Source: Scytonematopsis contorta HA4267-MV1 (GTDB lineage Bacteria; Cyanobacteriota; Cyanobacteriia; Cyanobacteriales; Nostocaceae). From it: DNA of 64,000 bases. A program made the translations under genes and the position numbers. The stretch lies in contig JAHHIC010000013.1 of assembly GCA_019359035.1 (NCBI GenBank), forward strand, positions 124,001-188,000, in the 5' to 3' direction. This document shows positions 36,423 through 44,057 of the stretch, one piece after another. The first letter of the stretch is position 1, and the number at the start of each line of letters is the position of its first letter. Under the pieces are notes generated by a model that ran no database searches, was not told where the DNA came from, and saw only the letters and a program-made list of their open reading frames with translations.

Positions 36423-37253
36423 ATGGATTTACGAAGAGATGCATTAGAATTATTAAAAGAGACTAGTCGAACTTTTTATATACCGATTGTACGTTTACCG
36501 CGTCCCTTACAAGAAGCAGTAGCATCAGCATACCTTTGTATGCGAGCAATTGATGAAGTTGAGGATAATCCGCAGTTAGATAATTCCAGCAAAGCAGAAA
36601 TATTAAGAAATATTAGTTTTACATTACAAGCTGCAGTTGATGGTTTTGCGCTAGATGCCTTCTCTGAAGGATTTAGTAAATATGAAAATAGTTTGCCAGA
36701 AGTAACTCTTAGAGTTAGAGAATGGGCCATACTAGCTCCTGAAACAATTGCTCCCAGAATTTGGGATGCGACGGCTGCGATGGCTGATAGAATGGCATCT
36801 TGGGCGGATAATAATTGGGAAATTCAAACAGAATCAGATTTAGACCGTTATACATTTGGCGTTGCTGGAGCAGTAGGTTTATTGCTTTCAGATTTATGGG
36901 CTTGGTATGATGGAACTCAAACTAACCGCACCCATGCAATTGGATTTGGTCGGGGTCTACAGTCTGTAAATATCCTGAGAAATCATGCAGAAGATTTAAC
37001 CCGTGGAGTTAGCTTTTTTCCTAAGGGTTGGGATTCAGAAAAAATGCTGGCTTACGCACGACGTAATTTAGAAATGGCTGATGCTTATACTAACTCCCTA
37101 CCTGTGGGACCAGCCTTAGATTTTTGCCAAATTCCTCTAACCTTAGCTTACGGAACCCTTGATGCTATCGCTGATGGCAAAGAAAAACTGAGTCGCAGTG
37201 ATGTTGCTGCTTTGTTAGAAATTTTCATTGGTTCTAATGCGAATGCTGGTTGA
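36423..37253 (+). CDS. Squalene/phytoene synthase family protein
   Basis: 276 residues. The first Asp-rich motif is DEVED (44-48). The second is NILRNHAED (183-191), with Asn187 in place of the usual Asp in 'NILRDIxED', inside the conserved RGLQSVNILRNHAEDLTRG. A GVAGAVGLLLSDL segment and FPKGW are also typical. Enzymes of this fold couple two farnesyl- or geranylgeranyl-diphosphates head-to-head. With HpnG- and HpnB-like genes nearby, a squalene (hopanoid) role is likelier than carotenoid synthesis. The altered Asp could affect activity. ATG at 36423 with the AGAGGATAG ribosome-binding region. The stop codon sits at the start of a heptamer repeat. Confidence 0.82.
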   Translation: MDLRRDALELLKETSRTFYIPIVRLPRPLQEAVASAYLCMRAIDEVEDNPQLDNSSKAEILRNISFTLQAAVDGFALDAFSEGFSKYENSLPEVTLRVREWAILAPETIAPRIWDATAAMADRMASWADNNWEIQTESDLDRYTFGVAGAVGLLLSDLWAWYDGTQTNRTHAIGFGRGLQSVNILRNHAEDLTRGVSFFPKGWDSEKMLAYARRNLEMADAYTNSLPVGPALDFCQIPLTLAYGTLDAIADGKEKLSRSDVAALLEIFIGSNANAG

Positions 37254-37323
37254 CGGTTGACTGTTGACTGTTGACTGTTGACTGTTGACTGTTGACTGTT
37301 GACTGTTGACTGTTGAGTGTTGA
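37252..37323. repeat. Heptamer tandem repeat TTGACTG
   Basis: About ten units of the 7-base repeat directly after the synthase stop codon; same unit as at 23543-23601. Confidence 0.9.
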
Positions 37324-37365
37324 TTGTTTTTATCTATTGGGCTTAATAAAACTACAGACGTGATA

Positions 37366-37466
37366 TTAAGAGACGTGATATATCACGTCTCTACATTTTT
37401 GGATGTCGTAATTTTGTCTTTTATTTCCCCCCCTTCCCTTGTAGGGAAGGGGGGGTAGGGGGGTTA
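37366..37466. repeat. Two palindromes: AGAGACGTGATATATCACGTCTCT and a C/G-rich hairpin
   Basis: First palindrome at about 37369-37392, family of 30672. Second, CCCCCCTTCCCTTGTAGGGAAGGGGGGG, at about 37426-37454, followed by TAGGGGGGTTAGG; related copies occur at 57684-57775. They separate convergent genes and probably terminate transcription. Confidence 0.75.
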
Positions 37467-37500
37467 GGTCTGTGTGGTCTATCTAAAAAACTGCTGTTAT

Positions 37501-40500
37501 TTACCGACCTGTAACTATAAAGCCAGCCCAATAGTAAGGGTGATTATAAACCATTGTCTCTGGTGGAATTTTGCGGCTTCGCAACAAATCGGCTGCAAGA
37601 TGTGCTTTAATTCTCAATCCTTCGGGTGGTAATTGATTGAGTAAATCTTCATACCATTTTGTTAGCTCTCCTGCGGTTAATTGTTTTAGCCAAACAGTTG
37701 CTTCAGATAATGCAACCGCAGGGGATTTTCCTTGTAAAAATCGCCGATAAAATTCTATCATCACCAAAGCGCTAGCAGCCGATTCGACAGTCCATAGGGT
37801 GCTGACCACATGGTTTACTCCTTGGTTTAAAAATCCGTTAACTAAGCTGACATACTCATTACTAATTACTTGATTAGCAGTTATTTCAACTTCACAAGCA
37901 GACAAAATAACTAGATTATAAGCTGTCAATTGTTTCTGAGTTATTTCTTGTAAGGTAAGTTTGTCTGACCCTGCTAATGCTAATTCCGATTGTTCAGGAT
38001 AACTCAAATTATCTGTTGAACGTCCAACAAAATGAAATATATTATAATTACCAGCTAAAGCATCTTCCACATTTTTTTTACTTGCCTTTAAACCCTGAAT
38101 GCGTTCGGGATTATCGAACATGTGGCTAATCATTTCAGATTCTAACTTGCCAAACTGCATTGATGGGTGAGTTACACTGTTAGGATGTTCCACACTCAAA
38201 AATGATAATTTTCTACCTGCATTTTGTGATTCCAATTGCAATTCAGACTGCAACAATAAGCCACGGGAAGCACTGGGTAAATAGGTAATTTTTAACTTAT
38301 GTGCTTGAGATGTCGCCAGATTAAACAACGCATGAAGTGGAAATCTCTGTAAATCGCGATGAGGAATTAATATTAATTGATTAATCCCTTCCAGTTCTCC
38401 TAAAATAGATTCTATATTTAAAATATTTCTGAGATTAAACAGCCGCATTTCCATTTCTTTTCTGTAGGAATGGTTGCTTTTGTTTTGCTTTTCTTCGCTT
38501 TCAGTACGATATTCTAAATATTGATGATTCCAGTCTTTCAACCAATCTTCTAATTCAACCAAGCGTTTTACTGGTTCTGGTCGAGGCAAATCATCATTTT
38601 CCCCAACATTAAGGACAGGTGTAAAAATAGGAATTGGTTCTGTCGCTTTATGTTTAATTACAAAACAACGTAATCCATATGGGCTAATATGCCAGTAAAC
38701 AATTGCTGTCGTCGGATTTAATAATTGTTGAATTTCTGCGTAACTAGGAGAATAAATTTCTTCCGTCCATCCTAAAAGCTGCCAAGCAAAGCTGGCATTT
38801 TTTAAATGTTCAGCTATTTCTAAGCCTAACAACAGTTCGCCTGTATTAATCGCAATATCTACAGCTAACTGTCCGATACCAACAAATTTTAAAGCGAACT
38901 GCTGTTTACTTTCTTCAGGGGTACTTGCTTCATTTAACAATTGTCGCCATATATCTGTAGCGCGTCGCTGTAAATCTTGTGCTGATGCGACTCTCCCTAA
39001 TCCTAAAAGTACTATGATTAAATTTTGTAATACTTCTAAATGCAACTGCACATAATCATCTCGTGTCAAAGTTAAAAGCGCTGCTTCTAAATGTGCTTGT
39101 GCTGTGTTCCAAGATTCACTCGGTGCTAATTCTCTTTTACCAATTTCATAGTAAGTACTACCCATAGCCAAATGTAACCGACCCCATCCTTCGGAGTGAG
39201 TATCTTGGCTAACATATCTTAATCCTTCTTCATAGCTGGCTAATTTACCTTCTATTCCCCGTAAGTCCAGAGCTGGATTATTGCTAGAGATATTGGTAGC
39301 AAAACTATCACTGGTATTATAATTAACCGCAATTCCTACCGCACTTCCCCGACCTAACCAAGCTTCCCAGTAGTCTGCTTTGATTAATAATGCTCGGTCA
39401 TAAGAAGCAATGGCTTCTTCATATCGCCCTAAATAAAATAATGCCACACCTCGGTTATACCAGGCTAAGTACAAATCTGACCGTACTTCTAATGCCTTGT
39501 CGTAAGCTGCAATCGCTTCTTCCCGTCGTCCCAAGTTTTCTAAAGCTACACCTCGGTTATACCAAGCTAAATGCAAATCGGGTCGAATTTCCAGAGCCTT
39601 ATCATAAGCAATAATCGCATTTTCTAGTTGTCCTAAATTAGAAAGTGCTACACCTCGGTCTATCCAACCTTCGTGAAAGTCGGGTTTTAACTGGGTGGCT
39701 TGCTCGTAAGATAAAAGTGCGTCCTCAATTTGACCTGACTTATACAAAAGACTCCCGCGAAAATACCAAGGCGCATGAAAATCTGGTTTGATTTCTATAG
39801 CTTTTTCAAAGGAGCTTACAGCTTCGCCATCTCGTCCCATTCCAGAGAGAGCTAGTCCGCGATTATACCAAGCTAAATAAAAATCTGGTTGGTTTTCAAT
39901 TGCTCTTTCAAAAGAGGTAATTGCTTGATTCTGTTGTCCGTTCTCAGATAATGCCACACCTCTTTGATACCAACTGTCTGAGTCGAAGGGTTGAAAAGCC
40001 AGCGCTTTATCATAACTGGAAATTGCCTCAGCATGTCGTTCTAACTCCAGCAGCGCTCCACCTCGACTTGACCAAACTTCATGAAAATCAGGCTTAATTT
40101 CTAGAGCTTGGTCAAAAGACAAAATTGCTTCCTGGTAGCGTCCCAATTCACTCAGAGTTCCACCACGGTAATACCAACCTTGGTGGGAATCTGGTTTTAT
40201 TTCCACAGCAGTATCATAAGATGATAATGCCTCTCTAAATTCTCCCAGATAACACTGTGTCAATCCCCGACTATACCAATACTCGTAATTATCGGGAGCA
40301 ATTTCTACCGCTTTATCGTAACAAGTAACTGCAGCTTGTAAATCTCCTTTTTTAACTTGCTCTAGACCTTGATAAAACCATGCTCTTGCTGGGTCTAGAA
40401 CAATATTTGTAATAGTGGCAAATTCTTTACTATCTTGCTTATTTACTTGTGTATTTACTTGTGTATTTACTTGCTTATTTACTTGTGTATTTATTTGTGT

Positions 40501-41574
40501 ATTTTCTTGTACATGAATTCCTTGAACTCCCAAATCTACAGCGATTTGCTGGACTAAATTTACACTTTGGTGCAGCCTCACCAACAATTCATCTAGGCTG
40601 TTAGCTAAGTTTGGCGGTAATGAAACTAGACTAGCATCCCAATTTGCCGCCTGTGATGCAGCCGCTTTAACTTTTTGAGCAGCTTTTGTAATACTTTCGG
40701 CGGCTTCCACAGTAGATTCTATAACCCCTTCGTTAATTCCTGTAAACTCAGTTTGCGGCAATGGTGGTAAAGACGTAGACGTCTGGGTAATAAATGATGG
40801 CAACGGCGTTAAAAAATCCAGCACAAAACCAGTGCCAATGGTTCCCGTAAAACCTGTTTGTGGTAATGGTGGGAACGACTCGGAAGCTGCAGCCGCTTCA
40901 GATGTTTGTGTGAAATACTCTAGTATTTTATCTTCGTCATCAATTACTGTAAACTCCGATTCTAAGGGGGAATAATTATTTGATGTGGGCGCATTATATT
41001 CTATTACTAAACCCTGTTCCCAGTTTTGCGTCGATTGTGGCGTCATTGGTTGTGAATTTTGGGCTTCATCAACAAATACGACTTCCTGCAAATTGCCGAT
41101 GTCACCGCTTGTAGAAAATCTTTCATCGGTAGTAGTCTCAACAAATTGCTCCCCTGACGAGGAAAACTGTTGACTAAAGTTACGCGAAAGCAACTCCATA
41201 CCATATTCATAGGCAAGTTCACCTATTTCCCCAATGTCCAACTCACCCAGCTGCATCATTCGTTCAGCCAGCAAATAATTTGGTGCTGCCGAAGTTAACA
41301 TTTTTTCACCAAAAGCTTCCAACCACTCCAACCAACGCTGTTGAGGAATGCGGTCTTTCATCCGTTGCAGATAATTTAGCGCCCATTGTTGTCCGCGTGC
41401 TTGGTAAACTCCCTCAAGCAACTCATTAAACAAAGATTCCAAATCCGCGTTTGTTAACTCCGGTGGCGGTTGCGTCACCTTTGATTGTGCTGTTACATTC
41501 CTGTCGTGACTCTGTTGGTTATCAAAGGGAGACAGAAAAAACTTTTTTAGCCACTGAACTCGCCGATTGGACAT
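37501..41574 (-). CDS. TPR-CHAT domain protein (caspase-like protease) with N-terminal adaptor module
   Basis: 1357 residues in three parts. Residues about 40-135 (LESLFNELLEGVYQARGQQW, QLGELDIGEIGELAYEYGM) are a module shared with the 240-residue protein encoded at 43080. Residues about 385-780 hold around eleven TPR repeats (for example YWYSRGLTQCYLGEFREALSS). The C-terminal 300 residues are a CHAT domain with the likely catalytic dyad His1181 (IFHFVGRST) and Cys1227 (VILSACEVE). The middle has Thr/Pro/Phe-rich repeats (SLPPLPQTEFTGI) and an in-frame NTQV repeat (about 355-380). CHAT proteases are caspase relatives used in defence and regulated proteolysis. It is monocistronic; a paired small protein lies 1.5 kb away on the same strand. 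Function inferred. Confidence 0.88.
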   Translation of the reverse strand: MSNRRVQWLKKFFLSPFDNQQSHDRNVTAQSKVTQPPPELTNADLESLFNELLEGVYQARGQQWALNYLQRMKDRIPQQRWLEWLEAFGEKMLTSAAPNYLLAERMMQLGELDIGEIGELAYEYGMELLSRNFSQQFSSSGEQFVETTTDERFSTSGDIGNLQEVVFVDEAQNSQPMTPQSTQNWEQGLVIEYNAPTSNNYSPLESEFTVIDDEDKILEYFTQTSEAAAASESFPPLPQTGFTGTIGTGFVLDFLTPLPSFITQTSTSLPPLPQTEFTGINEGVIESTVEAAESITKAAQKVKAAASQAANWDASLVSLPPNLANSLDELLVRLHQSVNLVQQIAVDLGVQGIHVQENTQINTQVNKQVNTQVNTQVNKQDSKEFATITNIVLDPARAWFYQGLEQVKKGDLQAAVTCYDKAVEIAPDNYEYWYSRGLTQCYLGEFREALSSYDTAVEIKPDSHQGWYYRGGTLSELGRYQEAILSFDQALEIKPDFHEVWSSRGGALLELERHAEAISSYDKALAFQPFDSDSWYQRGVALSENGQQNQAITSFERAIENQPDFYLAWYNRGLALSGMGRDGEAVSSFEKAIEIKPDFHAPWYFRGSLLYKSGQIEDALLSYEQATQLKPDFHEGWIDRGVALSNLGQLENAIIAYDKALEIRPDLHLAWYNRGVALENLGRREEAIAAYDKALEVRSDLYLAWYNRGVALFYLGRYEEAIASYDRALLIKADYWEAWLGRGSAVGIAVNYNTSDSFATNISSNNPALDLRGIEGKLASYEEGLRYVSQDTHSEGWGRLHLAMGSTYYEIGKRELAPSESWNTAQAHLEAALLTLTRDDYVQLHLEVLQNLIIVLLGLGRVASAQDLQRRATDIWRQLLNEASTPEESKQQFALKFVGIGQLAVDIAINTGELLLGLEIAEHLKNASFAWQLLGWTEEIYSPSYAEIQQLLNPTTAIVYWHISPYGLRCFVIKHKATEPIPIFTPVLNVGENDDLPRPEPVKRLVELEDWLKDWNHQYLEYRTESEEKQNKSNHSYRKEMEMRLFNLRNILNIESILGELEGINQLILIPHRDLQRFPLHALFNLATSQAHKLKITYLPSASRGLLLQSELQLESQNAGRKLSFLSVEHPNSVTHPSMQFGKLESEMISHMFDNPERIQGLKASKKNVEDALAGNYNIFHFVGRSTDNLSYPEQSELALAGSDKLTLQEITQKQLTAYNLVILSACEVEITANQVISNEYVSLVNGFLNQGVNHVVSTLWTVESAASALVMIEFYRRFLQGKSPAVALSEATVWLKQLTAGELTKWYEDLLNQLPPEGLRIKAHLAADLLRSRKIPPETMVYNHPYYWAGFIVTGR
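40436..40512 (-). repeat. In-frame 12-base repeat encoding (N-T-Q-V) units in the CHAT protein
   Basis: Units of CAAGTAAATACA (coding strand: Gln-Val-Asn-Thr/Lys) repeat about six times and encode N-T-Q-V-N-K type sequence between the N-terminal module and the TPR array; a length-variable linker. Confidence 0.8.
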
Positions 41575-42174
41575 TTGCTGCTACTTGGGTTTTGTTTTGA
41601 TTAGAGATTTTAGCGGTCGTCGTGCCAGAAAATCGGTAATTACGCTTTAATAGACTTTGGCGGAATAATTTTATATGGGATTGGAACATCTCACAATATT
41701 ATAATGAAATTAAATTATTCCATTAGTATAATCATCACCCCAATACCCTACCAACGCTAAACTTAACAAAGCGCTTTTGTCTTGAAGGAAGACAAAAAGC
41801 AAGACAAATGCGATTTTTATTTAAAATACATCATACATCCGTAGTTCCGTTTTTCTAGTATAAAAAGCACCTTTAGATAAGCTTTTATCCTTTTACGTCG
41901 CAAATAATACAATTTACAAAACTTTAGTTTATCACTTAAAGGTATATAACATCACATTAAGGAAGTCGCTCTGTATATACAATATATGTATGATGAGAAA
42001 TCTAACTTCCCGAATAAGCATATTTACGGATAAAAAACTAAATAGTGTGTCTCTAATTGACGAATAAAGTGTGTTCTGATTGATTATCGGGAATTGAGAA
42101 ACGGCTAGGTGTAGAAGAAGTTAAGACGACCGCTTCCGTTATCCCTTATTAAATCAAGGAAAACAATACACTGT
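41575..42174. other. Intergenic region between divergent CHAT and zinc-motif genes
   Basis: 600 AT-rich bases holding promoters for the CHAT gene (minus) and the first zinc-motif membrane gene (plus). An AGACAAAAAGCAAGACAAA direct repeat lies near 41800. No gene supported. Confidence 0.5.
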
Positions 42175-42459
42175 ATGGACTTTAAGTGCCCGTATTACCA
42201 CGAGGACGCTAAAGGTAAACCTAGTGCGAGCGCTCCTTGTAAATTTCAAGAAAATCCTTATAGAGAGCATATCTCCTATTGCACTGTGTGCGGACAGTGG
42301 CGAGATTTAAGGTTTGTTGGTATGAGACCGAATTTTTTACTCATGATGATTGTGGCTGCAACTATTTTATACCTTGTAAACCAGCAAAGTCCAGAAGCTG
42401 GAAATAACACTAACAAAGATAATACCTCTGGAACAAAGGTAGAGAGAGTCAAAAAGTAA
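42175..42459 (+). CDS. Small membrane protein with Cys/His zinc motif (tandem copy 1)
   Basis: 94 residues. The N-terminal half has a metal-ligand pattern: Cys5, His9, Cys22, His31, Cys36 and Cys39 (FKCPYYHED, APCKF, REHISYCTVCGQWRD), consistent with a zinc ribbon or knuckle. This is followed by a conserved RFVGMRPNFLLMMIVAATILYLVN segment that starts basic and becomes a single membrane helix (about 52-70), and a polar Asn/Lys tail. Predicted topology: zinc domain in the cytoplasm, tail outside. Its closest visible relative is the next gene. Not recognised as a named family. It lies between two proteins sharing the CHAT-associated N-terminal module. Confidence 0.75.
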   Translation: MDFKCPYYHEDAKGKPSASAPCKFQENPYREHISYCTVCGQWRDLRFVGMRPNFLLMMIVAATILYLVNQQSPEAGNNTNKDNTSGTKVERVKK

Positions 42460-42560
42460 GAAGTCAGGGAGCAAGGAAGTGAGGAGTTTGGTGTTAGTAG
42501 TAGTGGTACAAATATCTGTCGCAGTAATTACCTAAAATTTATCCCAGAAATTTATAACCT

Positions 42561-42830
42561 ATGAGTCATCGGTGTCCTTTCTATCACGACAATCCTGATG
42601 GACCTAATAAGACTCCTCCCTGTAAATTTGAACAAAATCCTTACAGAGAGCATATCTCATATTGCAAGGTATGTGGACAACATCGGGATTTGCGGTTCGT
42701 TGGTATGAGACCGAATTTCTTATTAATGTTGATTTTAGCGTCTACTATTATATTTCTCCTAAATCACGGCAATACTAAAACCTCCCCAAATAAACCTCCT
42801 AGACCAGAGGTAGAGAAAATTGGGGAGTAG
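42561..42830 (+). CDS. Small membrane protein with Cys/His zinc motif (tandem copy 2)
   Basis: 89 residues, about 60% identical by eye to the protein at 42175. It keeps every Cys/His ligand (HRCPFYHDN, PPCKF, REHISYCKVCGQHRD) and the RFVGMRPNFLLM membrane segment. The tail differs (PRPEVEKIGE), and its last three codons plus stop are part of a GGGAGTA heptamer array, so the gene end appears to have been reset by repeat growth. Whether the two copies form a heteromer is unknown. The separation of 101 bases allows co-transcription. Confidence 0.75.
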   Translation: MSHRCPFYHDNPDGPNKTPPCKFEQNPYREHISYCKVCGQHRDLRFVGMRPNFLLMLILASTIIFLLNHGNTKTSPNKPPRPEVEKIGE

Positions 42831-42892
42831 GGAGTAGGGAGTGGGGAGTGGGGAGTAGGGAGTAGGGAGTGGGGAGTGGGGAGACTTGAGGG
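42822..42892. repeat. Heptamer tandem repeat GGGAGT(A/G)
   Basis: About ten units of GGGAGTA/GGGAGTG, beginning inside the last codons of the upstream gene. Confidence 0.9.
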
Positions 42893-43010
42893 AGTTGAGG
42901 GAGTTGAGGAGTGGGAAGTGAGTCCAGAAATAGCACAAATGTTTGCAAGTATAAGTATTTGTCGCAGCTGTGATAACGGCAAAATAAAATAGTGTTAAAT
43001 TAGCCCAATT

Positions 43011-43080
43011 TCCCATTCCCTATTCCCCATTCCCCATTCCCCATTCCCCATTCCCCATTCCCCATTCCCCACTCCCCTCC
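43011..43080. repeat. Heptamer tandem repeat CCCCATT
   Basis: About ten units of CCCCATT ending at the stop codon of the minus-strand 240-residue protein gene. Confidence 0.9.
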
Positions 43081-43802
43081 TACCCTTGTCCTTCATCAGC
43101 TTGTTGATTTGCTAGTAATTGGTCAACCAATACTTGCATAATAATTTCAGGGTCGTCTGTTTCCACTCCCACTTGTTGGGCTATGAGCTGCCGTAATTGT
43201 CCATCGTGCTGCATCATGTCGAATAATTCTTCCAGAGTGACGGTTTGAAATTCCCCGTCTGCTGGCATTGGGGTACTTTCTTGTGGTGACCCATTTAAAG
43301 TTTCACCGTAGTTATGGTACTGGGGATTTTGATGATTCTCTGAGTTTTGAAGGCTTTGAAAACTTTTTTCTTGTGAATCTGGCTCCGCATACTCCCAAAT
43401 TGGTTCGGGTTGATTGCGGGTCAACATTTGCATCCCAATATCGTAAGCAACATCACCAATTTCACCCACACCTAATTCACCCAGCTGCACTAAGCGAGTG
43501 GCTAATTCATTATTTGGACTAGAAGACGCTAGCAGTTTGTTGCCAAAACGCTGCAACCATTCTACCCAACGAGAAGTAGGGACGCGCTTTTCTAAATTAT
43601 TCAGCCATTTCAGTGCCCAAGTTTGACCCCTCATTTGATATACCCCTTCCAGAAGTTCATTAAAGAGAAATTCTAGATCCGTATCCGACAGAGGAGGGGG
43701 AGGTTCTTTTTGGACATCCCCTTGCGGACGAGGACGAGTAGTTTTTTTACCGAACAGACCCTGAAAAAGCTGTTTGAACCACTGAAACAGGCGTTTGAGC
43801 AT
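43080..43802 (-). CDS. Protein sharing the N-terminal module of the CHAT protein
   Basis: 240 residues. Residues about 35-130 match the N-terminal module of the 1357-residue TPR-CHAT protein: LEFLFNELLEGVYQMRGQTWALKWL, RWVEWLQRFGNKLL, LVQLGELGVGEIGDVAYDIGMQML. It has no TPR or CHAT part. The C-terminal 100 residues are acidic and Gln-rich (MMQHDGQLRQLIAQQVGVETDDP) without recognised domain. The amphipathic N-terminus LKRLFQWFKQLFQGLFGKK is similar in both proteins and could bind membrane. The shared module suggests that the two act together or compete for a partner. No catalytic residues seen. Confidence 0.75.
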   Translation of the reverse strand: MLKRLFQWFKQLFQGLFGKKTTRPRPQGDVQKEPPPPLSDTDLEFLFNELLEGVYQMRGQTWALKWLNNLEKRVPTSRWVEWLQRFGNKLLASSSPNNELATRLVQLGELGVGEIGDVAYDIGMQMLTRNQPEPIWEYAEPDSQEKSFQSLQNSENHQNPQYHNYGETLNGSPQESTPMPADGEFQTVTLEELFDMMQHDGQLRQLIAQQVGVETDDPEIIMQVLVDQLLANQQADEGQG

Positions 43803-44057
43803 CCACTGCTCCTTTAAGTATTGCGTATCTTAAGATTGTAGCTATGTGGTAGCACTATCGGGTTAGTTTCCACTAAAGAATTTTGGATTTTGGATTTTGG
43901 TTTTCGGTTTTCTGTTTTTACTAAAATTTCTTAGCAAAATTCTTAATAAAAGTTGGTACATTTGCACCCCAAGTTCATTTATAATTTACATCCATGAGTT
44001 TAAAATAATTAAATCCCAAATTGGGCGAAACGAATCGGGCGTCAAAATCTCATATCT
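43803..44057. other. Divergent intergenic region upstream of dnaX
   Basis: Contains GGATTTTGGATTTTGG repeats near 43880-43915. dnaX starts at the ATG at 44058. No other gene. Confidence 0.4.
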
